NCBI RefSeq assembly: GCF_900497805.2
Contig: NW_020954570.1
Location: forward strand, 9,456,586-9,520,585
From: Vombatus ursinus
Lineage: Eukaryota; Chordata; Mammalia; Diprotodontia; Vombatidae
Length of the DNA stretch: 64,000 nt
Direction: 5' to 3'
This document shows, piece after piece, positions 33,871-45,327 of the stretch (positions are counted from its first letter, which is position 1; each line of letters begins with the position of its first letter). The notes under the pieces are model-generated. The model worked only from the letters and a program-made list of their open reading frames with translations. It did no database searches and was not told the origin of the DNA. Both the position numbers and the translations under genes were made by a program.

Positions 33871-35485
33871 TATGATTGTAGTATTCTGCCCAAATAATTA
33901 TTTTTAATTATCGTGATTTGACTAACAGTAAGTTTGGAATTAGAAATTATAATATTAGCCAGAATATTGATCAAACCTTTCTGGGTCTATCAATCATAAT
34001 ATCATCTAATGACTATATTATTGTGGTACAATAAATGATATAATGAATAATATTAAAATAAGATACATAATATGTAAGCATATATAATAATAAATAAATT
34101 TCTGTATAATTATTACATAGTTGTCACATAATAATTATATATCCAATGGTACTTGCCAAATTTTAAAAAGCCACTGTTTAAAAACTGCTTGCCACTTTTA
34201 AAAAATTAGGAATGTGAATATAATAAAATTCATGTTTTTTAATATAATCCTCTCCCATTCTTTGTTTGGAAATTTTCATTTTGTTGAATAAATGAATAAT
34301 ATAAAAGTAAACATTATTATTCACTTAAGAAAAAGACCTCAGCCAGTCAGAAATCCTTAAAAAAAAAATCATGAAAAGTTCTGTCTTCTAAAATATCTAT
34401 ATTCTCATTGCTAAATTACTCCCTGCCCCCCCCAAAAATTTCATAATGATGACAAACCACTTTCAGTTTACCATACCAGCACCCATTAAATGAATTTATT
34501 AGATCTACGCTCATTTGAGTTAATAGAAATAAAATCACTGTAATAAAACATTGTCATGGGATTAACGTCTTCTGCTCTGAAAACAAAAGTCTTTGGCTTG
34601 GTATTTTGTCAAGCAGCAGGAGACTATTATCTTGTGACAACATTCTATTTCATTGGCATCTCAAATATATTCTTAATATCCTTTATATTTATGTTTCTGT
34701 AAAATGGGAGGATTATAATAGGCATTATTCTCATGAAAAGTAGTTATTATTGAATTCTGAATGGCATTCCAATGTGCATGCTTCAGTCATAAGAAGATAT
34801 TGACAAGTGTTTCCTATTTTTTCCCTATTTACTCACAATAAAACTGGTTCTGCGCCATACCTGGGGCTTAGCTTATTGGAATCATAAGCTTCAGATCAAT
34901 TTTTGTTTGTTATTGTTGTTGCTGTACTATGTCTTACTTCCATTTGTTTATTACAAATCTGATTCCTGAAATCCTAGTAAAATATTTGAAGGTAGAAATA
35001 ATTTTCAAGATTTCATCTGAAATAACAACCATCTATCCAAACTTATTCCTGCACTGGAAAATAGATTCCATTCATTAATTTAGGAAGTACTGTCTTCAAC
35101 CTATCAATACTAGGCACATGCAAAATATGTCTAAATACATACAGGCTAAGTATAAAACTGACACAGTTATCCACAAAATGGGTAAATGAAAACTACTTTT
35201 ATTTGAAATATTCACACTACTGAGGCAAAAGTTCATTTTCTTTTGGCTTGAATTATCTAGATAATGGCCTCAACTCTCTGCTTCATTAAGCCTGCATAGA
35301 AATAGTTACAATGTGTATGCTGAATATTAAAAGAAAAGTATAAAAAGGAAAGGAAACCTATTTAATTTATTTTATGGCACCAAAACTGAAAGTCTATGTA
35401 AAAGACAAAGTATTGAGGTAATTTTACAATGTTAATATCATAGCAAGATGTTTTGTTTCCATTGAGGTCTTTCCCTCACTTAAAT
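33871..35485. other. No recognised feature (AT-rich)
   Basis: 1.6 kb of AT-rich, apparently non-repetitive DNA with short homopolymer runs. Nothing supported. Confidence 0.4.
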
Positions 35486-35487
35486 AC

Positions 35488-35580
35488 AATTAACTTGCAT
35501 GTCCTGGCATCACCTCCCTGATGCCATCTCTTCTTCAAGAATGAAGGACAAACAATAGCAACAACAGCAACAACAAAGTG
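35488..35580 (+). mobile_element. RTE-derived SINE, 3' fragment
   Basis: ACTTGCATGTCCTGGCATCA, GCCATCTCTTCTTCAAGAAT and GAAGGACAAACAATAGCAAC end in (CAA)n. This is the mirror orientation of the 3' end at 16040. Confidence 0.65.
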
Positions 35581-36030
35581 ACAATGTTTACTTTAATGTA
35601 TATTATTGAACTGTTTGCATTATGACACTTATGTAATTAATTTTTTTTGTCAAATCAAGTTTTGAGCGATTTTGTCTATGCAATAGTAAAAATGTTTTGA
35701 TTAATCACAGAACAATAGTGGAATTATTGATTTTTATCTTCATTTATTTGTGGTTTTGTATCCCAGAGTCAGTGAAATGAAAAATTTGTGGTGCCCATAG
35801 ATAAGAATGGATTCAACTGATGATGAAAGAGAAGATCCATGAGGTTCTGGCAGAGTCTATGGATCACCATAGAATTCAAAATGACTGAAGGATTTAGCAG
35901 GTGCCATTCGTCATCACAAGTACTTATGATTATGTAAATAGAGGCAACCCAAAATGTTTGTCTTTTTTTTTCTCATTGGGTGTGGTTAGTTGGAATAGTC
36001 AAATCTTTTGGTCACTCTGATTCTGTCTTA
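35581..36030. other. No recognised feature
   Basis: AT-rich. Nothing assigned. Confidence 0.4.
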
Positions 36031-37060
36031 GTACAATCAGATGCCACCAACCACAGAGGAAGAAATCCATTTTCACCTATTTGTGCTAGATATTTCCCTC
36101 CAGCTATCATTTGTTTAATTGCCCTAAAAACAACTGAACTCATTACCTTCTTCCCCAAATCTATTTTTCTTTATATAACTCATACTCAAAATTTCTTGTG
36201 ACACTCTCTTCCATCTCCATACTAAGACCTACTGACTTTACTTTGACCTCTTGTATGTGTATGTTCCTTCCCACTGTCACTCCTCCCACTATAATTCAAG
36301 CCCTGATTATCTCTCATCTAGATAATGCATAATAGTCTACATCTTGACTAGCTTTCTCTCTTTTAGTCTGTGTTTCTTTCATTCCATCCTTCATATTGCT
36401 TCCAAAGTAATCCTGCTAATGCACTGATCTGCTTACATTATTATCTTGCTTAAAAATTGTCAGTAAATCTCCCATTACTTTTAGGATAAAATTTAAACTT
36501 CTTATCTTAGCATTCAAGGCCCTCACAATTGGGCTTTTAATTTTCTTCACATTCTTTTCTTCTCTCTTGTTTTTGTGCCAAGAAATATTACACAAAAAGG
36601 GTCTCATTTAGATTATTGATGGATTTCCCCCCCATACTACTTCCCTTTACACATTCTATATTATAACAAACTGGGATTATTACCTATTCTCCCCAAACCA
36701 TCTTGCCTTCTCACACCTTTGCCCATTTTTGGAAGCCGTCTTCAATGTCTGGAACAGAATATTTCCTTATCTTTGCTTGTTGATATCCTTCTTTTAGTTT
36801 GAGGTCTACCTGAGGTGCCACATTCATGTCAGAAAGGCTTCTCTGATGGTATCTAGCAGGAAATGATGCCTCTCCCCTCAACTCTCTTCCTCTTCCCCTA
36901 TATCTCCTATGCTCATTGTTTTTATTAACATTAATTGTCTATATGCCATGTCCCTCTACTAGATCATACATTTCTAGATGACAGGGAGTACATCCTATAC
37001 ATATTTGTATTCCCAATCACCTAGTAGGTCCTGCTTAATAAATGTTTGCTGAATTAATTT
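36031..37060 (+). mobile_element. L2-type LINE, 3' half
   Basis: CCCACTATAATTCAAGCCCT, GATTATCTCTCATCTAGATA, TTAGGATAAAATTTAAACTT, ATTCAAGGCCCTCACAATTG and AGGGAGTACATCCTATACAT, with a terminal TTCCCAATCACCTAGTAGGT, TGCTTAATAAATGTTTGCTG. The order matches the RT thumb and 3'UTR of L2/CR1-clade LINEs. It differs enough from 9020-10248 to be another subfamily. Confidence 0.65.
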
Positions 37061-37360
37061 GAATACAATGCACAAGTGATGAAACATTCTCAAAACTTGT
37101 TAACATGAATCTAGAAAAATTTTTATTGACTCTAAATCTCATACTTTGTAACTGATCAAATGGACCATCCTGAAATTAAGATTGTTAAATGGTTACAAAA
37201 ATGCAGAACCTATATTTCAAAATCATTTAGTTCATAACAGGCCTTCTAATTTTTAGAGATTAAATTATACAGTAATTTCAAATATATATGATTTGTTAGT
37301 AACTGAAGATAAAAAAGTAAGAATTCTACATTTTTCCTCTACTTTGCATAAAAAAATTCT

Positions 37361-40266
37361 GGGGGGGGCAGATGGTGGAGTAAAAGCAGTGACTTGCTTG
37401 AGCTCTCCCCCAAACTCCTCCAAATACCTGTAAAAAATAACTCTAAATAAATGCTAGAGCAGCAGAACCCACAAAAAGACAGAATGAAACAAATTTCCAG
37501 CCCAAGACAATCTGTATGGCTGATGGGAAAGTTCTATTGCACTGGGCTAGGAGAGGAGCACAGTTCAGTGTGGGCTACATAAGCAAAGACAAACCTGGAG
37601 CAGGGCTCAGAGGACTGAATCACTGACAGTTTTGGTGATTTCCAAACTTCTCAACCCACAAACACCAAAAACAACTTAGAAAGTCAGTAGGAAAGGTCTG
37701 TCAGACCTCAGTGAGAGAGGAGTGTGGTCCAATCCTGGCCCTAGTACAGCCCTGAGGTGGCAGTGGCTGGTTGTGGAGTTCTTGGACCACAGACAGTGGG
37801 GCAATCAAATGACTGATCACAGGAGGATTGCAGGGATCTCTTTGCTGGTGCTGAGGAAGAAATCTCTTGCTTTGCCTGTGCTTAGATCTGGGTTGCAGTC
37901 CTGCATGGTGGTCTTGGGGCAAGAAGGAGAGCTGGAGTGATAGACCTTGTGGCAGTGGTGGAGAGGGAATCCTCCTCACAGTTCCAAGGCAGAAAAGAGT
38001 GCTTGTGGTCACTCATAGACCAGAGCACAGGCCAGGAAAGGAGTAGATACCTCTCCTTTGATCCAAAAACCTTGGAAGAACTGAAAATTTATAAGTCCTT
38101 AGAAGTATCTATGAAAACAGCTGCACAAAACCCCTAAAGCTTGAGATAGTACATCCTCCAAACTGGAAACAGAACCCTACCTTAACAAAGAGTTTAAAAC
38201 TCAAGTAATTGGCTGGGATCATGAGCAAACAAAGGTGCAAAAAAAATCAGACCACAGAATCTTATTTCAGTGACAAAGAAGATCAAAACATACAACCAGA
38301 AGAAGAAAACAAAGTCAAAGCTCCTACATCCAAAGCCTCAAAGAAAAATATGTATTGGTCCCAGGCAATGGAAGAGCTCAAAAAGGATTTTGAGAAGCAA
38401 GTAAGAGAAATAGAGGAAAAACTGGGAAGAGAAATGAGAGTGATGCAAGAAAATCATGAAAAACAAGTCAACAGCTTGCTAAAGGAGAATCAAAAATACT
38501 GAAGAAAACAACACCTCAAAAAATAGACTAAACCAAACAGCAAAAGGGGTCCAAAATGAGGAAAAGAATGCCTTAAAAAGTAGAACTGCCCAAATGGAAA
38601 AGGAGGTCCAAAAGCTCACTGAAGAAAATACTTCCTTAAAAATTAGAATGGAGCAACTGGAAGGTAATGACTTTCTGAGAAATCAAGAAATTATAAAATA
38701 AAACCAAAAGAATGAAAAAATAGAAGACGATGTGAAATATCTCATTGGAAAAACAAATGACCTGGAACATAGATCCAGGAGAGATAATGTAAAAATTATT
38801 GGACTATCTAAAAGCCATGATCAAAAAAAGAGCCTAGACATCATCTTTCAAGAAATTATCAAGGAAAACTGCCCTGATATTCTAGAACCAAAGAGAAAAA
38901 TAGAAATTGAAAGAGTCCACCAATCACCTCCTGAAAGAGATTCCCAGAAGAAAACTCCTAGGAATATTATAGCCAAATTCCAGAGTTCCCAGGTGAAGGA
39001 GAAAATATTGCAAGCAACCAGAAAGAAACAATTCAAGTATTGTGGAAACACAATGAGGGTAACATAAGATTTAGCAGCTTCTACATTAAGGCATCAGAGG
39101 TCTTGGAATATGATATTCCAGAGGTCAAAGGAGCTAGGATTAAAACCAAGAATCACCTACTCAGCAAAACTGAGTATAATCCTTCAGGGGAAAAAATGGG
39201 AAATTAAATGAGATAGAGAACTTTCAAGCATTCTTGATGAAAAGACTAGAAGAGAAAATTTCATTTTCCAATACAGGACTCAAGAGAATCATGAAAAGGT
39301 AAACAGGAAAGAGAAAACATAAGGGACTTATTAAAGTTGAATTGTTTACATTCCTCCATGGAAAGATGATTATTTGTAACTGATGAGACCTTTCTCATTA
39401 TTAGGTTAGTTGGAGGGAATATATAGAGGGCACAGGGTGAGTGGAATATGAAGGGATGATATCTAAAAAATAAAATTAAGCGGTGGGAGAGATTTGTACT
39501 TGGAGAAGGAGAAAGGGAGAAGTAAAATGGAGTAAATTATCTCAACATAAAAGAAGCAAGATAAAGCTTTTATAATGGAGGGCAAGAGGGGGGAGGTAAG
39601 AGGGAATGAGTGAATCTCACTCTCATCAGATTTAGCTTAAGAAGGGAATAACATACACACTCAATTGAGTATGGAAATCTCTTACCCTACAGGAAAATAG
39701 GGGGGAAGTGGATAAGAGAGGAGAGGGGGTGATAAAAGGGAGGGAAGATTGGGGAATGGGGTAGTTAGAAGCAAATACTTTTGAGGAGGGACAGAGGCAA
39801 AGGAGAGAACAGAATAAATGGTGGGAGGGAAGGATAAGAGGGAGGGAAATATAGTTGGTGTTTCACGACATGACTATTATGGAAATGTTTTGTGTGACTG
39901 CACGTGTATAACCTATATTGAATTCTCAATGAGGATGGTTGGGGAGGGAGGAAGGGAGAGAATTTGGAACTCAAAGTTTTAAAAACGAATGTTAAAAATT
40001 GTTTTTACATGCCACTAGGAAATGAGAAATACAGGCAATAAGGTATAGAAATCTATCCTGCCCTACAGGAAAATAGAAGGGGAAGAGTATAAGAGAAGGC
40101 GGGGGCAAGGGGTTGATAAAAGAGAAAGCAGATTGGGGGAACTGATATTCAAAATGGATGACGTGTTTGGGTGTGGGGAGGTGAGAGATGGGGAGAAAAT
40201 TTGTAACTGAAAATCTTGTGGAAGTGAATGTTAAAAATTAAAAAGAAAGAAAGAAAGAAAAAATAT
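37361..40266 (+). mobile_element. Half-L1 (HAL1-type), nearly full length
   Basis: Starts GGCAGATGGTGGAGTAAAAG and has a ~860-bp 5'UTR, ORF1 (38221-39302), then ~960 bp of purine-rich 3' sequence to an (AAAG)n tail. No ORF2 is present. The 3' part contains two related blocks (39675-40005 and 40045-40250) that share CCCTACAGGAAAATAG and end alike in GAATGTTAAAAATT. It is closely related to the minus-strand copy at 25567-28278. The flanks AAAAAAATTCTG (37350-37361) and AAAAAATATCTG (40258-40269) may be a target duplication with two mismatches. Confidence 0.82.
38221..39302 (+). pseudogene. L1-type ORF1p of the half-L1
   Basis: N-terminus MSKQRCKKNQTTESYFSDKE, linker KAPTSKASKKN, coiled coil (MEELKKDFEKQVREIEEKLG, KLTEENTSLKIRMEQLEGN), RRM-like block SRRDNVKIIGLSKS, and CTD with SPPERDSQKKTPRNIIAKFQ, KEKILQATRKKQFKYCG and PRITYSAKLSIILQGKK. 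Stops near 38500 (after KENQKY, from a small length change) and at about 38698 and 39065 split the frame. The expected length is about 360 codons. An upstream in-frame ATG at 38209 is probably not the start, because the other copy also conserves the MSKQ start. Confidence 0.78.
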
Positions 40267-40324
40267 CTGAAAACGAGCCTTCTATATAGGTTTTCTTAAG
40301 CCACACACATAATGGCATCACACT

Positions 40325-40385
40325 TTATTCAATAAATCAAACATTTATTAAGTATTTACCATGTGCTAGACTCTGTATTCTTATC
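40325..40385 (-). mobile_element. L2 3' tip
   Basis: AACATTTATTAAGTATTTAC followed by CATGTGCTAGACTCTGT is the reversed L2 terminus. Confidence 0.5.
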
Positions 40386-40849
40386 TGTGTAATTCTAAAT
40401 GACAGCTACACCCTGTGTTTATATATTACAAGTGTCAACATACAGAACTATAGGAGTTATGAATTTAAAGTTGCATAAGAGTAGTCTATTTCTGTCCTCT
40501 CAATATAATTAGCAGTGGAAAGAGAACCTCTATACATCTGTTTGATAGGAGAAATGTTCTCCAGAGATTAGGAAATAAAATGCTCTTTTATTTTCTTATC
40601 CTTGTATTCAAATACAGGTAAATAGAATCTTGTCATTTCTAACCTTTTTTTATTTTTTAATCCAAAGGGAGATTTTAAAGTATTATTTCAATATAACCAA
40701 ACCCAGAACATTGTAGAGTCTCCAAAATGAGATCTGTAGTAACTCTAAAAAAATTGCCTTAATTGTACACACAGGAAAAAACAAGCAGATGAAAATGACT
40801 GTTATCTGATTATGACATGTATTTTGATATGCAAACGGATAAGTTAAAA
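40386..40849. other. No recognised feature
   Basis: AT-rich DNA up to the target site of a young SINE. Confidence 0.4.
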
Positions 40850-40862
40850 AACTCATCCATTT

Positions 40863-41012
40863 GGGGCAGCTAGGTGGCACAGTGGATAGAGCTCCGACTT
40901 TGGAGTCAGAAGGACCTGAGTTCAAATCCAGCCTCAGGCACATGACACTTACTAGCTGTGTAACCCTGGGCAAGTCATTTAACCCCAATTGCCTCACCAA
41001 AAAAAAAAAAAT
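40863..41012 (+). mobile_element. Young tRNA-derived SINE with clear target-site duplication
   Basis: GGGGCAGCTAGGTGGCACAG, GTCAGAAGGACCTGAGTTCA, CTAGCTGTGTAACCCTGGGC and AACCCCAATTGCCTCACC are followed by an A12 tail. The flanking repeats AACTCATCCATT (40850-40861 and 41013-41024) are identical. Full length and little diverged; the Pol III A and B boxes are intact by eye. Confidence 0.92.
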
Positions 41013-41189
41013 AACTCATCCATTGGTGTTATCTAGATCTTGATTTAGACACTACAAGAGCTGAAAATGAAAAATAAGATGGGCTTAGAATTTATTATAA
41101 TGGATTGCTTTTTTTTCCTAAATAGCTGGGACTTTTAATGACCACAAGCCTGAAACAGTGACCCATCTTTTGAATGTCAGTATTCTTAT

Positions 41190-41380
41190 GGTAATTATAT
41201 TAGTATAATAATATATATTATTATACATAATATGATCATATAATAATGTATGTAATATAATAAAATATTATATATCATATGACAATATATATACACACAT
41301 ACACACTGTGGTGTTCCAAGACTCAGCCATACAATATGATATGACATATATATATATAATATAATATAACATAACATAAC

Positions 41381-41412
<32 letters not shown>

Positions 41413-41450
41413 CATATTGTATGGCTGAGTCTTGGAGCACCACAGTCTCT
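41190..41450. repeat. AT-rich region with a large near-perfect palindrome
   Basis: The arms 41305-41340 (starting ACTGTGGTGTTCCAAGACTC) and 41411-41446 (ending GTCTTGGAGCACCACAGT) are inverted copies of 36 bp with a single mismatch. They enclose 70 bp that is almost entirely alternating A/T. Flanking sequence from 41190 is also AT-alternating. Confidence 0.9.
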
Positions 41451-41995
41451 GAAAAATCACAGTTTAGGATCACTTAAAAAGTAAGAAGGAAAATTCTAAG
41501 AAAATGGGAGAATAAGACAGGAAATACTGGGCTTTCCAAAATTATCCCACAAAGTAAAATATTGCCTCAAAGTGAGATTTGAGTGGCAGAAAAAATTAAA
41601 AGTAGGGGTGAGGTAGCTGCCTTACTTGAGAGAACACTGGGGAAGACCCAACCTCCTAGGGCAGAAGTTTGGCCTGATTGAAGAGACAACCCTTCCAGGG
41701 CAGACTTTGCTGAATGAACAAGGAGGCATCTGGGGCTGCTTCAACTTCCAGAACTTTCATCTCATAGACAGTGTGAGAGTCAAACAGCTGAGCAGAGGAC
41801 GATTGAAGCACCCTCTGATGTCACCTGGACACCAGGCCCAGATGGGCTGACCAGATGTAGTCCTACATTGTGGCTCTGGATGAGGACAAGCTAGCTCATG
41901 CCTAGTGAGTGTGGTAACAGTGGGGTGGAGACCCAGCTGGCTGCGGGCACTTGTAGAACAGAGTGCTTGGTTTTGGTTCCTGGGTAGAGAAGTGA
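41451..41995. other. Unassigned; possibly an L1 5'UTR fragment
   Basis: From about 41580 the sequence turns GC-richer (GAGATTTGAGTGGCAG, GGGGCTGCTTCAACTTCCAG, GTGGGGTGGAGACCCAGC), in the style of a marsupial L1 5'UTR, and then meets a reversed L1 3' end at 42000. The identity is unproven. Confidence 0.35.
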
Positions 41996-41997
41996 AT

Positions 41998-42400
41998 ACA
42001 TTCAGACTCCATCAGTTCTTTCTCTGTAGGTGGATAACATTTTTCATTTTAAATCCTTTGGAATTTTCTTGGATCTTTCTATTGCTGAGAATAACTTAGT
42101 CATTCATAGTTGATAATGGTACAATACTGCTGTTACTGTGTACAATGTTCTTCTGGTTCGGCTCATTTCACTTTGTATCAATTCATGTAAGTCTTTCCAG
42201 GTTTTTCCGAAAGCATCCTGCTGGTCATTTCTTACAGCACAATAATATTACATCACAATCTCACACCACAACTTGTTTAGCCATTCCTTAATTGATGGGT
42301 ATCCCTTAAATTTCCAATTCTTAGCCACCACAAAAAGAGCTACTATAAATATTTTTGTACTTATAGGTCCTTTTCCTTTTTTTTTTAATCTGTTTGAGAT
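41998..42400 (-). mobile_element. L1 3' end (3'UTR and ORF2 C-terminus)
   Basis: Reverse of the L1 3' end, matching 52050-52330: CATTCAGACTCCATCAGTTC, GTACAATACTGCTGTTACTG, CTTTGTATCAATTCATGTAA, TTTAGCCATTCCTTAATTGA, CACCACAAAAAGAGCTACTA. Confidence 0.75.
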
Positions 42401-42579
42401 ACAGAGTTTAATGTTTTGATTATGTTTCACATCTTGTCTATTTTATTTCCGTCTAACCTACTGATGCACCCTTGGTATCACATAAACTCCAAGTCCCTTG
42501 GGTACATAGACTACTTTGCTTTGGAACTATAGCCATGAGGGGGCTAATAAGTGGTTGAATACAAACTAGCAGAGTTCAT

Positions 42580-42960
42580 TATATCTAGGAAGCCCCAGGT
42601 CAGGTTTCACATCTCTTCTAATTTCCACTTCAGCCATCTTCTTGCCATTTGCTCTGGTGCACATTTCCCCCTCTCCTCAATTTTTTACTTCTTTCTTCCA
42701 GTAATCAAATAAATCCTATAATTGCTCAGGGAAAGGGTATGGCAATTGATGGTCCTGTGATTCCACTTATCTTTCCTGTGACTTCCTAGACCAAAAAACA
42801 TTTCCCTATCTACCCATTCCCTTTAGGTGTCAACTACCTTGATTACAATATAAGTGCCTTAAGGGCAGTGGCTGTCTTACTTGTATATTTGTATCTTCAC
42901 TCCATAACACAGAGCTTGACACATAGTGTTTGATAAAAGTTTTTCATTCTAGGCATATAC
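42580..42960 (+). mobile_element. Possible L2-type 3' end
   Basis: ATATAAGTGCCTTAAGGGCA, GTGGCTGTCTTAC, ATAACACAGAGCTTGACACA and TAGTGTTTGATAAAAG resemble the L2 terminus. The upstream part is not recognisable. Confidence 0.45.
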
Positions 42961-43059
42961 TAGGAACACATACTTAGAATATGTATGTGATCTGATAACA
43001 GGGGTTTTTTTTTAATTGCTGTTATTTTTCATTTTTATCTGACAGAACTGTGATTTCAT

Positions 43060-43235
43060 TGGTATTAGGAGATGCAAGTGAGGTATTCCCTTACTCTGTA
43101 CTTTGTAGTGTTAGAGAGTTACCTGAGCAAAAGAAGGTTTCAAACAGGTTCCCAGGGTGACATGGTCAGTATATGTCAGAAAGTGAGACCTGAATCTAAG
43201 TCTTCCTGAATCTGAGATTGCCCCTCTAATAAAGT
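43060..43235 (+). mobile_element. CORE-SINE-type fragment
   Basis: TTCCCAGGGTGACATGGTCA, GTATATGTCAGAAAGTGAGA and CCTGAATCTAAGTCTTCCTG match the distal half of marsupial CORE-SINEs. Confidence 0.5.
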
Positions 43236-43815
43236 TAAAATGACTTTTTAAAGTAACATACTTTGACAATCCTGAATTTTTTGTTGTAGTAGTTTTGCTT
43301 AGAAATTCATCATTTCTGTTATTTTAAAAGAATCTGTCTTGACAAATATCTATTTGTACAACACATATAAATGCATACAATTAATTAAACAGAAAGCTAT
43401 TTCAGAGTAGACTAAATCAACCAGAAGTATCTTTTCTCTAATCCTTGACTGATCAGAATTACAATGTTAGCTAGCAGCTGTTCCAAATACAGGAATCACA
43501 TGTTTATTTGAGATATCTTTGTTCCATATTTTAAAGTAAGGAACTACTACATACTGTTGTACCTTAAGTAGCTAATTACTACGCTTCTGTTGTCTGTTAT
43601 CCTCCTGTTGCTAATGAATGGCTCATTATTATTTTATGAAACAATTTTTCTAATTTTAGGCATCAGAATCAACTGAAATGACTCTCCAATCTCATCTTTC
43701 TGAATAGGGATGCATAGTCCTTTCTTGTTTGATTTCAAACTCTAGCTTATAAAACAGAGCTATACTAATAGTTTTTCTAGAAATCTAGTTTTTTAGAGGC
43801 ATAATAATTTTCTAT
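43236..43815. other. No recognised feature
   Basis: AT-rich. Nothing supported. Confidence 0.4.
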
Positions 43816-43819
43816 TATT

Positions 43820-44045
43820 GCTACAGGAAACTTTTCCCTATCCCTCTTAATTCATATGCCTTCTTTCTGTTATTTCCTATTTATTCTGTAAGGAGTTTAT
43901 TTGTACATAACTGTTTGAATGTCATTCCCATTAGATTGTGAATTTCTTGCAGGCAGGAACTAGATTTTGCCTTTTTTTAATTCCCCCATGTATAACACAG
44001 TGCCTAGCACATAGTAGGTGCTTAACACATGCACATTGGCTGACT
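43820..44045 (+). mobile_element. L2 3' end
   Basis: TCTGTAAGGAGTTTATTTGT, GTGAATTTCTTGCAGGCAGG, ATAACACAGTGCCTAGCACA, TAGTAGGTGCTTAACACATG. Confidence 0.72.
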
Positions 44046-44486
44046 GACGGTTTGAAGGAATAGAATATTAGAACAACAGTAATGAATTCTAGCAAACAAA
44101 ACAAAAACAAAGTTTTTAGATTGTCACATGTCATTGCCTTGAAGGAAATAACAAAATTTCTTATTTTACCTTAAACTTCATATGGAGATACTAAGCAGAG
44201 CCTGTGTTGTATCTTTGTATCTCAAGGCTTAATACCGTATTTTGCACATTTGATGCTTAAAAATATTTATTTATTGAATTTAATAATGTACAAAGAAATG
44301 AACTAGATCAGAAATAAAGAGACCTGGGTGCTATTCTTGGTTCTGCCACAAAACACTTAACAAAATTGTCACTTTAGGAAGCTGTACACATTTTGCTGCC
44401 AGTAAAACATTATTGGCATTCTTTTGGGGGTACTTTTTAAGTGCATGTGGCCTAGAAATGCAGTGTTTCAACATCCATTAATTAAC
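44046..44486. other. No recognised feature; possible MIR remnant at the end
   Basis: GAGACCTGGGTGCTATTCTT and GGTTCTGCCACAAAACACTT (44318-44358) look like a degraded MIR. The rest is unassigned. Confidence 0.35.
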
Positions 44487-44690
44487 CACATCAGAGAGGC
44501 AGTGTGGAATGGTACAAAGTGCATCATCAGGAGGTTGAGTTTCTCATTCCAGCCTTCCCACTACCACTATGGGCCAGGTAATTATGACCTTTCTGAGTTA
44601 CAGTTCCCTCAACTGAGAAATGAGGGTATTTGGCCAAATGATTTCTTAGATCCTTTTCTACTCTAAAATTATATTATTTTAAGTCACTGT
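44487..44690 (+). mobile_element. MIR
   Basis: GGCAGTGTGGAATGGTACAA, CCAGGTAATTATGACCTTTC, CAGTTCCCTCAACTGAGAAA and TTTCTTAGATCCTTTTCTAC appear in MIR order. Confidence 0.62.
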
Positions 44691-45325
44691 AGGGAATCTT
44701 TGGACAACTACAAACCTATTCATTTAAAAAAATCTTAAAATGGGATTTATTCAATTGTCTAATGAAGGCACTAGAATATGGCAATTAAGTACAATGGGTA
44801 TACTGAATTTGCTATTAAATGAATCAGACTTTCTAGATTTGAATGCCTAGGTAAGGAAAAAAGATAAAGAAAATAGGAAATATATAATTTAAAACCCTCA
44901 CTTTATTATTTGTTTATGGTTCTGTCAGTCACAAGTTATATTGCATCAATATAAACTAGGAGAGTATGTAGATTTTATTCAGAGAGTTACTTTATGAAAA
45001 TATATAATACTGTCATCGATGTAGCTATAGTACTTCCATGCCTATCATGGTCACTGAGGTAGTCATTTTTTCTTTTTGCCTATGGCATATTTCTGATGGC
45101 CCTGTGATTAGTTGAACCTTTATTCAGATTATAATCATTTATAGGACACGCCATGTACTAAGCTTTCGAAGTTTTTTCATGGCAGCCTTCAGCCATTGCT
45201 GTACTACAGCTATTTCAATCTTCGACACATACTCTTGTTAATGCTGTTCTTCATTATAATGAAATTGATTAACTGGTAAGTTTATTTTTTGCTTTTGTTG
45301 TTCTAATATTCTATTCCTTCAAAAT
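44691..45325. other. No recognised feature
   Basis: AT-rich DNA. A donor-like TG|GTAAG near 45280 follows a short open stretch, but no acceptor and no product could be supported. Confidence 0.4.
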
Positions 45326-45327
45326 GT

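Noticed and set aside
40863-40935. tRNA-like head with A and B boxes
   Set aside because: It is the promoter of a SINE; the cloverleaf and acceptor stem of a functional tRNA are not there.
45000-45285. Possible exon ending at a TG|GTAAG donor
   Set aside because: No acceptor, no conserved-looking product and no matching neighbour exon.
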